Positions 1 through 7,182 of a DNA stretch of 64,000 nt are shown one piece after another. How positions within the stretch are numbered: position 1 is the stretch's first letter; every line of letters starts with the position of its first letter. This DNA is from Frigoribacterium sp. ACAM 257. GTDB lineage: Bacteria; Actinomycetota; Actinomycetes; Actinomycetales; Microbacteriaceae. The position numbers and the translations under genes are program-made. The stretch covers positions 186,001-250,000 of the forward strand of contig NZ_VOLO01000003.1 of NCBI RefSeq assembly GCF_007954365.1, written 5' to 3'. The notes under the pieces were generated by a model. It was given only the letters and a program-made list of their open reading frames with translations. It was not told the DNA's origin and made no database searches.

Positions 1-503
1 GCACGCTCCTCCGCGTCCTGGCGGGGGAGGAGCGGGCCGACCGGGGGCGCGTCGACTGGGCCGGCGGGGCGAGGGTCGTCTCGTACGACCAGGTGCTCGC
101 CGACCTCGACGACCAGGACACGGTGACCCACGCGGTCAACGCCATGCCGGACAGCCTCGCCCTCACGGCGACGCGCAAGTCGGTCGGCCGGTTCCTCACC
201 ATGTTCCAGTTCTCCGAGGCCGACGTGAAGCAGCGCATCGGCGCGCTCAGCGGAGGCCAGCGGGCCCGGGTGGCGATGGCCCAGTGCCTGCTGTCGGGCG
301 CCTCCGTCCTGCTGCTCGACGAGCCGACGAACCACCTCGACCTCGCGAGCACACAGGTGATGGAGCGAGCGCTCGTGCACTTCCCGGGCGCGGTCGTCGT
401 GGTCAGCCACGACCGCTTCTTCAGCGAGAAGGTCGGCAACCGCCGGGTCGTCTTCGGGGCTGCGGGCGCGGCGGTCGGCGAGCTCGAGGTCGGCGCGGCC
501 TGA
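1..503 (+). CDS. ABC-F family ATP-binding protein, 3' part only
   Basis: The reading frame is open from the window edge, so the N-terminal half lies outside. What remains is the second nucleotide-binding domain of a soluble ABC-F ATPase. It opens with TLLRVLAG, the residues that normally follow a Walker A lysine. It then carries the signature [12 protein letters not shown], the Walker [15 protein letters not shown] (DEPTNHLD is the ABC-F hallmark) and the switch region SHDRFF. ABC-F proteins act on the ribosome, either as translation factors or as antibiotic target-protection proteins, and have no membrane segments. A MarR gene starts about 120 nt downstream, which leans towards a drug-responsive role, but the subfamily cannot be decided without the N-terminus and interdomain linker. 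Confidence 0.9.
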   Translation, partial: TLLRVLAGEERADRGRVDWAGGARVVSYDQVLADLDDQDTVTHAVNAMPDSLALTATRKSVGRFLTMFQFSEADVKQRIGALSGGQRARVAMAQCLLSGASVLLLDEPTNHLDLASTQVMERALVHFPGAVVVVSHDRFFSEKVGNRRVVFGAAGAAVGELEVGAA

Positions 504-543
504 GCCCCGCCCCCGGCTGTCCGCGCCCGCAGCCCCGGGGGTG

Positions 544-572
544 TTGACTGGGGGAGCTGCGCCAGTCAGGTC
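544..572 (+). promoter_or_regulatory. Candidate MarR operator over a TTGACT -35
   Basis: TGACTGG (545-551) and CCAGTCA (562-568) form a perfect 7-bp inverted repeat with a 10-nt spacer. The left arm overlaps TTGACT (544-549), a good -35; a weak -10 would fall near 567-573. The site lies about 55 nt before the MarR start codon, the usual place for MarR autoregulation. Binding is inference. Confidence 0.45.
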
Positions 573-624
573 TGTCGTGGAGACTCCCCTCCCGCGAGCA
601 CCGACACCCAGAAGCGAGGCCGTC

Positions 625-1218
625 ATGGCCACCCCCGCACCGCACACCGCCGACACCCTCCCGACCCAGGCCCCGGACCCGCAGGAGGGGCCGGCCGACT
701 CCCAGCCCGCCCTGCGGAACGCCCAGGTGGTCGGCACCGGCATGCCCCTCCTCGAGGAGCGGGCACCGACCGACGCCGCGAGCGAGATCCTGGCCCGGAT
801 GCGCCGGGTCCGCGACGCGGACATCGCGTTCGCGCTGCAGCTCCGTCAGCAGCTCGGCCTGAGCGGCAACGACCTGGCCGCGGTGACGCTCATCCAGCAC
901 TGCGAGGCGAAGGGCACGAACGCCCACGCCAAGGACATCGCCCACCAGCTGGGCGTCACGAGCGCGGCGGCCACGATCATCGTCGACCGGCTCGTCGCCC
1001 TCGGGCACGTCGCGCGCACCGACGACCCGGCCGACGGCCGGCAGCGCATCCTCAGCCTCACCCCGAGCACGTGCGCGCTGCTCGAGCGCGCCACCCAGGA
1101 GGCGGACCGAGCGTTGGCCGAGCTGGCCGCGACCCTCTCGACCAGGGAGCGGACGCGGCTGACGACGCTGCTCGACGCCGTCGCGGAGATCCTCGACGCC
1201 GGGCCCGCCGCCTCCTAG
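625..1218 (+). CDS. MarR family transcriptional regulator
   Basis: This is a 197-residue winged-helix regulator. After an unstructured 45-residue N-terminal part come the dimerisation helix (EILARMRRVRDADIAFALQL), the recognition helix region (AKDIAHQLGVTSAAATIIVDRL) and the wing (DDPADGRQRILSLT). The C-terminal helices (ALLERATQEADRALAEL) complete the fold. MarR proteins usually repress a neighbouring efflux or resistance gene and release DNA on binding a small phenolic or drug ligand. An in-frame GTG at 541 would extend the protein but lies upstream of the likely promoter, so the ATG at 625 is preferred; only a weak GCGAGG precedes it. The dyad at 545-568 suggests autoregulation, and the ABC-F gene upstream is the obvious partner. 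Confidence 0.85.
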   Translation: MATPAPHTADTLPTQAPDPQEGPADSQPALRNAQVVGTGMPLLEERAPTDAASEILARMRRVRDADIAFALQLRQQLGLSGNDLAAVTLIQHCEAKGTNAHAKDIAHQLGVTSAAATIIVDRLVALGHVARTDDPADGRQRILSLTPSTCALLERATQEADRALAELAATLSTRERTRLTTLLDAVAEILDAGPAAS

Positions 1219-1445
1219 GGTCGGTCTTCGGGGGTCGGTCGCGACCTATCCGCTTTGCGAATTCCCTCGCACGATTAGCTTCGTGCATTAGGTAGAGCCA
1301 CCGTCGGGGCATAGCTTCGGGGTACCGGATCTTCCCCTCCGGCGCCCTCCGCCGATACGCCGCCAACATCCTGGTGGTCCTTCGCGGGGCGCTGTGCACC
1401 CGGTTGACGCGAGGCCAGCTACGCCTCAGATCACGGCCGTGTCCC
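1219..1445. other. Intergenic region, 227 nt, AT-richer than its surroundings
   Basis: No gene is visible. There is a small hairpin at 1269-1286 (GCACGA, loop TTAGCT, TCGTGC) that could end the MarR transcript. A TTGACG hexamer at 1404-1409 is a possible -35 for the small ORF starting at 1446, but no convincing -10 follows. Confidence 0.4.
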
Positions 1446-1688
1446 ATGACGACGATCGATCCTGTCCGAACTGCCGCCCGCCCGCTCCTCCACGTCCGTG
1501 AGGTGCCCGCGCCGGCCACCCGCCCCCCGCTCGTACCCCGTGGCGCGAGCAGCTACACCACCGCCCCCGGCGCCGTGCCCGTGCGCATCGGCTCCTACCG
1601 GCGCGGCGCCCGTGCGTCCCGCCCCGCAGCCCCGGTCGTCGCGGCCGAGCTGACCTACGGCGACTTCTTCGCCACGCCCGGCGCCTAG
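1446..1688 (+). CDS. Small hypothetical protein, 80 residues, no recognised family
   Basis: The ATG ORF encodes a basic, proline- and alanine-rich 80-residue protein. It starts MTTIDPVRTAARPLL, has a central Arg/Ser/Gly stretch (IGSYRRGARAS) and ends TYGDFFATPGA. There is no signal peptide, membrane segment or Cys cluster. Codon third positions are G/C-rich like neighbouring genes, which supports coding, but in this genome shadow frames can look the same. No strong ribosome site is present. It is the first of three consecutive tiny ORFs that end at a strong hairpin, so it may belong to a small transcript of its own. Function unknown. Confidence 0.4.
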   Translation: MTTIDPVRTAARPLLHVREVPAPATRPPLVPRGASSYTTAPGAVPVRIGSYRRGARASRPAAPVVAAELTYGDFFATPGA

Positions 1689-1820
1689 CGCCGCGGCGTC
1701 GCCCTCCCGCGACGCCTCCTCCTCCGGCACCGCCCGGCAGTCGGCACCCCGACTCGCTCGACCTGTCCCACACCCGGGCACAGGTCGTCCCCACAGCTCC
1801 CTCACCCGAGAGGCACCACC

Positions 1821-1925
1821 GTGACCCAGACCCCGCTCACGTCCGTCCCCGCCGTCGACCACCTGTCCGTCGAGACCCAGGCCATCGACGTCATCTCGCT
1901 CATCTCCGCCCAGGACGCCGCGTGA
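1821..1925 (+). CDS. Very small ORF, 34 residues, with ribosome site
   Basis: The GTG start lies behind GAGAGG (seven nt spacing) and encodes a 34-residue acidic peptide containing VDHLSVETQAIDVISLIS and ending QDAA. It is not basic and has no membrane segment or Cys. Its stop overlaps the start of the next small ORF in a GTGA arrangement, the same coupling used by real genes elsewhere in the window. I do not recognise it. It could be a free-standing peptide, a precursor peptide or a decayed gene remnant. Confidence 0.35.
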   Translation: MTQTPLTSVPAVDHLSVETQAIDVISLISAQDAA

Positions 1926-2008
1926 CCGCCGCCGAGCTGGCGGCGCTGCCGCCCGAGGCGCTCGTCGACCTCGTCCGTCGCGTGCTGCGCGAGCCCGCCA
2001 CGCACTAG
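1922..2008 (+). CDS. Very small ORF, 28 residues, translationally coupled
   Basis: The GTG start overlaps the previous stop by four bases (GTGA). The product begins MTAAELAALPPEALVDLVRR and is a short amphipathic helix ending REPATH. It is followed 36 nt later by the perfect hairpin at 2045. The -1 shift between this frame and the previous one means a programmed or mutational frameshift would yield one 62-residue protein. Too short for any family assignment. Confidence 0.3.
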   Translation: MTAAELAALPPEALVDLVRRVLREPATH

Positions 2009-2044
2009 GACCCCGCTGCGCTCGTGTGGCGTCGAGACCCCCGA

Positions 2045-2088
2045 GAACCGCCGAGACCCTCCTGCGCGCAGGAGGGTCTCGGCGGTTC
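2045..2088. terminator. Perfect 44-nt palindrome, bidirectional terminator
   Basis: GAACCGCCGAGACCCTCCTG and its exact complement sit around a CGCG centre. It lies between convergent transcripts: the small ORFs on + and the siderophore-interacting gene on -. There is no U-tract on either side, as is common in GC-rich actinobacteria. Confidence 0.75.
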
Positions 2089-2109
2089 CGCAGGGTGTCG
2101 AGGCCGACG

Positions 2110-3018
2110 TCAGTCGGCGAAGAGCGCCCCGACGGGCTCGCGCTTCTCGGCCTGGAACGCGTCCTCGACGCGACCGAGCGCCCAGTAGGCGCTGAGCGAC
2201 AGCGACGACCGGTCGACGCCCCAGGTGTCGTGCAGGACGACCCGCGCCTCCTTCATGGCCCCTCGCTCGCCGTGGGCGAAGACCCGCAGCGGCGACGTCG
2301 GCGGCTCGAGGCCGCGCAGGGCCGCCACCAGCACTCTGCCCGGACGAGCACCGTCGCGGTGCAGCCAGCGGAGCTCGACCCCCTCTGGCCGCGCGAGCTC
2401 GAGTTCGTCGTCGGGCCCCTCGACCTCGATCAGCGCCAGCCCACGGGCGTCGGCAGCCATCGACTCGAGCGCAGAGGCGATCGCCGGCACCGCCGAGTCG
2501 TCGCCGAGCAGCAGGTCGGGCACGGCGGGGTCGTCGGACGGCGACCAGAGCCCGCCCGGGCTCGACAGCTGCAGCAGGTCGCCGGGCCGTGCCGCGAGCG
2601 CCCACGGCCCCGCGACGCCCTCGTCGCCGTGCACGACGAAGTCGACGGCGATCGTCCGCGCGGCGGGGTCCACCGAGCGGATCGTGTACGTCCGTCGCAC
2701 CGGCAGCTCGTCGGGCTCGAGGCGAGCACGGAGCTCGTCGAGGTCGAAGGGCGGCTGCAGCCCGAGTCCCGGGCGCGGGGGGAGCAGCAGCTTGACGTAG
2801 CGGTCGGTGGCCGTCAGCTGGTCGGCCCCGGCCTCGACGAACCCGTCGAACGCCTCGCCGCCGAGGTGCACCCGCACGAGGTGCGGCGAGAGGCGCTCGG
2901 TCCGCTCGACCACGAAGACGTGCTGGGCGCGCACCGGCCGGGCGGGCCGGACGCCAGGCGCGACGGGAGCGACAGGCGCGGCGGCGGCGGGTGCCGAGGA
3001 GGCGGCGGCGTCGGTCAC
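2110..3018 (-). CDS. Siderophore-interacting protein (FAD-dependent ferric-siderophore reductase)
   Basis: This 302-residue cytoplasmic protein belongs to the SIP/ViuB family, which reduces imported ferric siderophore so iron can be released. After an Ala/Pro-rich N-terminus it shows the FAD-binding barrel (LSPHLVRVHLGGE, DRYVKLLLPP, the flavin motif VRRTYTIRS, then VDFVVHGDEGVAGPWA). A NAD(P)H-like C-terminal domain follows (LLLGDDSAVPAIASALE). It ends with the family-typical SLSAYWALGRVED. It lies 15 nt after the stop of the binding-protein gene on the same strand, so both form one transcript from the iron box at 4091. Length is normal for the family. Confidence 0.92.
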   Translation of the reverse strand: MTDAAASSAPAAAAPVAPVAPGVRPARPVRAQHVFVVERTERLSPHLVRVHLGGEAFDGFVEAGADQLTATDRYVKLLLPPRPGLGLQPPFDLDELRARLEPDELPVRRTYTIRSVDPAARTIAVDFVVHGDEGVAGPWALAARPGDLLQLSSPGGLWSPSDDPAVPDLLLGDDSAVPAIASALESMAADARGLALIEVEGPDDELELARPEGVELRWLHRDGARPGRVLVAALRGLEPPTSPLRVFAHGERGAMKEARVVLHDTWGVDRSSLSLSAYWALGRVEDAFQAEKREPVGALFAD

Positions 3019-3033
3019 GCGGGACTCCTCAGG

Positions 3034-4032
3034 TCAGCTCTGCGTCGCGGTCTCGAGCAGCGGCACGAGCTGGTCGAGGGCGTACTGGCGCGAGAGCGCG
3101 CTGCTCAGCGAGTAGGCGGCCGAGACGTCGCCGTCGATGACGAGGTCGTGGCCGGCCTGGACGGCGGGCAACGCCGTCCACTGCGGGTCGTCGGTGATCT
3201 CGGTCGTGTCGATGTAGATCGGGAACGCGACGATCACGTCCGCGTCGATCACGTCGAGCTGCTCGGACGAGATCGTCACCGAGAACCCGCCCGAGTTCGG
3301 CGTCAGTGCCGCGATCGCCGGGTTCTGCTCGAAGCCGAGCTCCTCGAGCAGGTCGACGCGCTCGCTGCCCTCGACGTAGGCGCCCCAGCCCTCGCTGGTC
3401 TTCGTGGCGGCGGTGACGGTCAGGCCGTCCCACTCGGGGTGCGCCTCGGCGATGGCCTCGACGGCCGCCTCGCCCTCGTCGGCCAGTCGGTCGCCCTCGT
3501 CCTCGAGGCCGAGGGCGGTCGACACTAGGTCGAGCTGGTCCTCGAAGTCGGTCAGGTAGTTGTCGCCGCCCTCGGGCACGCCCACGGTCGGCGCGATGCT
3601 CGAGAGGCGGTCGTACCGGTCCTGGTCGCCGGAGCCCTTGGTGTCGAGGATGAGGTCGGGCTCGAGGGCCGCGATCGCCTCGTAGGAGGGCTCGAGGGTG
3701 CCGATGATCTCGGGCGACTGGTCGTACAGGCCCTGGGCCCAGGGGCCGACGCCGTCGGCCTCGTCGCCGAAGGCCAGCCAGTCGGAGGCGCCGACCGGCT
3801 GCACGCCGAGGGCGAGCGCGGTCTCGGCGTCGCCCCAGCCGAGGGCGACGACGCGCTGCGGCTGCTCGTCGATCGTGACCTCGCCGAACTTGGTGTCGAC
3901 GCTCACGGGGAACGTGCCGGCAGCGACGCTCGGGCCGCTGGTGGCCGAGTCGTCGGAGGCGCCGGCAGAGCAGCCGACGAGGGCGAGGGAGGAGGCGGCC
4001 AGGACGGCGACGAGGGTGACGGGGGAGCGCAT
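3034..4032 (-). CDS. Iron-siderophore ABC transporter substrate-binding lipoprotein
   Basis: This 332-residue FepB/FhuD-type binding protein captures ferric siderophores outside the membrane. The ATG at 4032 gives a textbook lipoprotein signal (MRSPVTLVAVLAASSLALVGC, lipobox LVGC) behind a GAGG ribosome site; an in-frame upstream ATG at 4074 would bury that signal and is rejected. The fold markers are PQRVVALGWGDAETALALGVQPVG, YEAIAALEPDLILDTKG and the C-terminal WTALPAVQAGHDLVIDGDVS. It is the first gene of the leftward arm of the uptake locus. The partner permeases and ATPase are on the rightward arm, both controlled at the box at 4091-4109. Confidence 0.93.
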   Translation of the reverse strand: MRSPVTLVAVLAASSLALVGCSAGASDDSATSGPSVAAGTFPVSVDTKFGEVTIDEQPQRVVALGWGDAETALALGVQPVGASDWLAFGDEADGVGPWAQGLYDQSPEIIGTLEPSYEAIAALEPDLILDTKGSGDQDRYDRLSSIAPTVGVPEGGDNYLTDFEDQLDLVSTALGLEDEGDRLADEGEAAVEAIAEAHPEWDGLTVTAATKTSEGWGAYVEGSERVDLLEELGFEQNPAIAALTPNSGGFSVTISSEQLDVIDADVIVAFPIYIDTTEITDDPQWTALPAVQAGHDLVIDGDVSAAYSLSSALSRQYALDQLVPLLETATQS

Positions 4033-4090
4033 GGGGGTGTCCTCGGGACTCGGGGGCAGGGAGCTGGCTCGCATCGAGGCGAGACCCAGG

Positions 4091-4109
4091 TGAGGTTAGC
4101 CTAAGCTCA
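4091..4109. promoter_or_regulatory. DtxR/IdeR-type iron box shared by divergent promoters
   Basis: TGAGGTTAGCCTAAGCTCA matches the DtxR/IdeR consensus TWAGGTTAGSCTAACCTWA at 16 of 19 positions. TAAGCT (4102-4107) is a -10 for the + gene, seven nt from its ATG; TAGGCT (complement of 4098-4103) is a -10 for the - gene. Iron-loaded regulator bound here would cover both. Confidence 0.85.
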
Positions 4110-4114
4110 TCTGC

Positions 4115-5206
4115 ATGGCGACCACCACCCCGCCCGGCGCCGTCCGGGCCCCGAGGGCCGCCGCCCGGACCCGCCGGAGGATCGCGGGGCTCGTCGTCGC
4201 GCTGGTCCTGCTCGCGGTCGCCCTCCTCCTCAGCCTCGCCGTCGGGGCCCGGCCCGTCGCGCTCGTCGACGTCGTCCAGGTCCTCCGCAGCCTGCTGCCC
4301 GGTGCCGGTGCCGGTGCCGGTGCCGCGGCGCCGGCAGGCGTCGAGCCCGCCGACGTCGCCGCCGTGCTCGACCTCCGACTGCCGCGCACCGCCGCCGCGC
4401 TCGTGGCCGGGGCCGGCCTCGGGGTCGCGGGTGCCGTCGTGCAGGCCGTCACCCGCAACCCCCTCGCCGACCCCGGCATCCTCGGCGTCACGGCGGGCAG
4501 CGCGTTCGCGGTGTCGATCGCCGTCGGCTTCGCCGGGGTCACGGCCGCGAGCGGCTGGATCTGGTTCTCGTTCGTCGGCGCGGCCCTCGCCGCGGTCACG
4601 GTCTCGCTGATCGGGGGAGCCGGCAGGTCCGGCGGCAGCCCCGCGCGGCTCACGCTGTCGGGCATCGCCCTGGGGGCCGTGCTGAGCGGGATCACCTCCT
4701 CCGTCGTCCTCGCCGACCCGCGCCGGTTCGACGCCGTCCGCGCCTGGGAGGTCGGCTCGCTGGCCGACCGCGGCTGGGGGCCCGTCGCGACCGTCGCCCC
4801 CTTCGTCGTGGTCGGCATCGTCCTCGCGCTGCTGGTCTCGCGTCCGCTCGACGCGGTGGCCCTCGGCGACGACCACGCCTCGTCCGTGGGCGTCTCGGTG
4901 CCCCTCGTGCGCGTGGCCGCCCTGGTCGTCGTGACCCTCCTGGCAGGAGGCGCGACGGCCGTGGTCGGGCCGATCGCGTTCCTGGGGCTGATGGTCGCGC
5001 ACGCCGCCCGCGGCGTCGTCGGCGCCAGCCAGCCGTGGACGATCGGGCTCAGCGCCCTGCTGGGACCGGTGCTGCTGCTGCTGGCCGACGTGCTGGGGCG
5101 GGTCGTCGCGCCTCCGGGCGAGCTCGCCGCCGGTCTCGTCACCGCGGCGATCGGGGCGCCGGTGCTGATCGTCGTGGCCCGCCGCCTCCAGGGCGGCGCC
5201 CGGTGA
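4115..5206 (+). CDS. FecCD-type iron-siderophore ABC permease
   Basis: This 363-residue integral membrane protein is one of two subunits forming the channel for ferric siderophores. About ten hydrophobic helices are visible. The family motif RLPRTAAALVAGAGLGVAGAV is followed by VTRNPLADPGILGVTAGSAF, and the late region has GPIAFLGLMVAHAARGVVG, the ATPase-coupling segment. There is a repeated Gly-Ala tract near residues 62-72 encoded by GGTGCC units. The ATG sits seven nt after the -10 hexamer in the iron box with no Shine-Dalgarno site, implying a leaderless, iron-repressed transcript. The stop overlaps the next start (GTGA). Confidence 0.93.
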   Translation: MATTTPPGAVRAPRAAARTRRRIAGLVVALVLLAVALLLSLAVGARPVALVDVVQVLRSLLPGAGAGAGAAAPAGVEPADVAAVLDLRLPRTAAALVAGAGLGVAGAVVQAVTRNPLADPGILGVTAGSAFAVSIAVGFAGVTAASGWIWFSFVGAALAAVTVSLIGGAGRSGGSPARLTLSGIALGAVLSGITSSVVLADPRRFDAVRAWEVGSLADRGWGPVATVAPFVVVGIVLALLVSRPLDAVALGDDHASSVGVSVPLVRVAALVVVTLLAGGATAVVGPIAFLGLMVAHAARGVVGASQPWTIGLSALLGPVLLLLADVLGRVVAPPGELAAGLVTAAIGAPVLIVVARRLQGGAR

Positions 5207-6216
5207 GCGGCCTCGACCTCCGGCGCCGTCTCCGGCCCCGCGGACGCCGAGCCGTCGCCACCACTTCCCTCGCCGTCGCCGCCGTGGTGGTCGCGGTGCT
5301 CGCGCTCGGCCTCGGCGACTACCCGCTCAGCCCGCCCGAGGTGCTGCGAGCCCTGCTCGGAGGCGACGGCTTCGCCTCGACGATCGTGCTGCAGTGGCGG
5401 CTGCCCCGCGTGCTCGCCGCGCTGGTGTTCGGGGCCGCGCTGGGCGCCTCCGGGGCGGTGTTCCAGTCGCTGACGCGAAACCCCCTCGGCTCGCCCGACG
5501 TGATCGGCTTCTCGACCGGGGCGTACACGGGCGCGATCCTCGTGATCACGTCGGGCGCCGCCTCGGCGATCGGCACGGCGCTCGGCGCGCTGGCCGGCGG
5601 CCTCGCGACGGCGCTCGTCGTGTACCTGCTCGCCTGGCGCAAGGGCGTGCACGGGCTGCGGCTGATCATCGTCGGCATCGCCGTCACCGCCCTGCTGCAC
5701 TCCGTGAACAGCTGGCTGCTGCTGCGGGCCCAGGCCGAGGTCGCCCTGTCCGCGTCGTTCTGGGGCGCCGGGTCGCTCGCCCTCGTCGGCTGGTCAGAGC
5801 TGCTGCCGGCCGGCGTGCTGATCGCGCTGCTGGCCGTGCTCGTCGCCGGCCTGGCACGGCCCCTCCGTCAGCTCGAGCTCGGCGACGACGCGGCCCGTGC
5901 CCACGGCCTCCGCGCCGAGGGCACGCGTCTCGCCCTCGTCGTGGTCGCCGTCGCGCTCACCGCGGTCGTCACGGCCAGCACGGGGCCGATCATCTTCGTC
6001 GCGCTCGCCGCTCCCCAGCTCGCCCGTCGGGTGGTGCGCTCGGCCGGGGTCCCCCTGCTCGGTGCCGCCCTGGTCGGGGGCCTGCTGCTGCTCGTCGCGG
6101 ACGTCGTCGCCCAGCACGTCACCGCCACGCCCGTGCCCGTCGGCCTCGTCACGCTCGTGATCGGCGGCGCCTACCTGATCAGCCTGCTCGTCGCAGAATC
6201 CCGGAGGACCCGGTGA
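5203..6216 (+). CDS. FecCD-type iron-siderophore ABC permease, second subunit
   Basis: This 337-residue partner of the preceding permease starts at the GTG that overlaps its stop by four bases. It shows RLPRVLAALVFGAALGASGA, SLTRNPLGSPDVIGFSTGAY and GPIIFVALAAPQLARRVVR, the same landmarks in the same order. This confirms a heterodimeric channel rather than a duplicated single gene. The N-terminus is short and basic (SGLDLRRRLRPRGRR), consistent with positive-inside insertion. It ends in another GTGA overlap with the ATPase gene, so the three genes are translationally coupled. Confidence 0.92.
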   Translation: MSGLDLRRRLRPRGRRAVATTSLAVAAVVVAVLALGLGDYPLSPPEVLRALLGGDGFASTIVLQWRLPRVLAALVFGAALGASGAVFQSLTRNPLGSPDVIGFSTGAYTGAILVITSGAASAIGTALGALAGGLATALVVYLLAWRKGVHGLRLIIVGIAVTALLHSVNSWLLLRAQAEVALSASFWGAGSLALVGWSELLPAGVLIALLAVLVAGLARPLRQLELGDDAARAHGLRAEGTRLALVVVAVALTAVVTASTGPIIFVALAAPQLARRVVRSAGVPLLGAALVGGLLLLVADVVAQHVTATPVPVGLVTLVIGGAYLISLLVAESRRTR

Positions 6217-7052
6217 CCGATCCCGTCACGCCCGACCCGCTCACGCCCGGCGCCGCCGCGGCCGGCGCCGCCACGCCGCGTCTCGCCGCTCGCGGCGCTC
6301 ACCTCGCGTACGACCGCCGCACCGTCTCGCGGTCGATCGACGCCGAGGTCCGCGACGGCTCTTTCACCGTGATCGTCGGGCCGAACGCCTGTGGCAAGTC
6401 GACCCTCCTGCGGGCCTTCTCGCGCCTCCTCGCCCCTCGGTCCGGAGCCGTGCTGCTCGACGGGCGCGACCTCGCGGGGGTCCCCGCCAAGGAGGCAGCA
6501 CGCACCGTGGGCCTGCTGCCCCAGTCGTCGACGGCCCCCGAGGGCATCACCGTGGCAGAGCTCGTGTCGCGGGGCCGGTACCCGCACCAGGGCATGTTCC
6601 GGCAGTGGTCGGACGCCGACCGCTCGGCCGTCGCCGCCGCGCTCGCCGAGACGGACCTCGTCGACCTGGCCGAGGTGCCGGTCGACGAGCTGTCGGGCGG
6701 TCAGCGACAGCGCGTGTGGGTGGCCATGGCGCTGGCGCAGCAGACGTCGGTGCTGTTGCTGGACGAGCCCACCACGTACCTCGACGTGGCCCACCAGTAC
6801 GACCTGCTCGACCTCTTCGCCCGCCTGCACGAGCAGGGGACGACCGTCGTCGCCGTGCTGCACGACCTCGCCCAGGCCGCGCGCTACGCGACCGACCTGA
6901 TCGTGATGCGCGACGGCGAGGTGGTCACGACGGGCGCGCCGGCCGACGTGCTCACGGCCGAGCTGGTCGAGAGCGTCTTCGACCTGCCGTGCCTCGTGGT
7001 GCCCGACCCCGTGACCGGGACGCCCCTCGTCGTGCCGCGCCGGCGGCGCTGA
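6213..7052 (+). CDS. FecE-type iron-siderophore ABC transporter ATPase
   Basis: This 279-residue nucleotide-binding subunit powers siderophore import. It has Walker A GPNACGKST, the Q-loop region LLPQSSTAPEGITVAELVSRG, the signature [17 protein letters not shown], Walker B LLLDEPTTYLDVAHQ and the switch His in VLHDLAQAARYATD. RGRYPHQG after the Q-loop is typical of the FecE/FepC group. The GTG start overlaps the preceding stop; the first 20 residues (Pro/Ala-rich) are an extra N-terminal tail. Last gene of the operon, followed by a hairpin at 7074. Confidence 0.94.
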   Translation: MTDPVTPDPLTPGAAAAGAATPRLAARGAHLAYDRRTVSRSIDAEVRDGSFTVIVGPNACGKSTLLRAFSRLLAPRSGAVLLDGRDLAGVPAKEAARTVGLLPQSSTAPEGITVAELVSRGRYPHQGMFRQWSDADRSAVAAALAETDLVDLAEVPVDELSGGQRQRVWVAMALAQQTSVLLLDEPTTYLDVAHQYDLLDLFARLHEQGTTVVAVLHDLAQAARYATDLIVMRDGEVVTTGAPADVLTAELVESVFDLPCLVVPDPVTGTPLVVPRRRR

Positions 7053-7073
7053 GGCGCGAGAAACCTCCGCGAC

Positions 7074-7114
7074 AGCGACAAGGCGGCGCGGCGTCCTGCG
7101 TCGTCTTGTCGCTT
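7074..7114 (+). terminator. Stem-loop terminator after the siderophore operon
   Basis: GCGACAAG (7075-7082) pairs with CTTGTCGC (7105-7112). The stem continues inward through GCGGCG against CGTCGT with G-U pairs. A short TT follows. Confidence 0.6.
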
Positions 7115-7169
7115 CCGCGTCTCCTGGCGGTCGGGTGGTGCCGCCGGGCGGGTGCGCGGGAGCCGCGCG

Positions 7170-7182
7170 TACGCTCCGGGCA
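7170..7182 (+). promoter_or_regulatory. Leaderless promoter -10 for the SDR gene
   Basis: TACGCT (7170-7175) ends six nt before the ATG at 7182 and no Shine-Dalgarno sequence is present. Confidence 0.55.

Noticed and set aside
541-624. In-frame GTG extending the MarR protein by 28 residues
   Set aside because: It lies upstream of or within the likely promoter and dyad, has no ribosome site, and the extension resembles no MarR N-terminus.
1821-2008. Resemblance of the fused small ORFs to the N-terminus of MurQ etherase
   Set aside because: Only a loose pattern over about 30 residues, with no catalytic region present; not enough to call a pseudogene.
3029-5002. 657-codon minus-strand frame across the iron box
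   Set aside because: It would run antisense through a permease and in another frame through the binding protein; composition is low-complexity shadow.
2110-7052. Siderophore biosynthesis cluster
   Set aside because: Only uptake and reduction genes are present; no NRPS or IucA/IucC-type synthetase is in the window.
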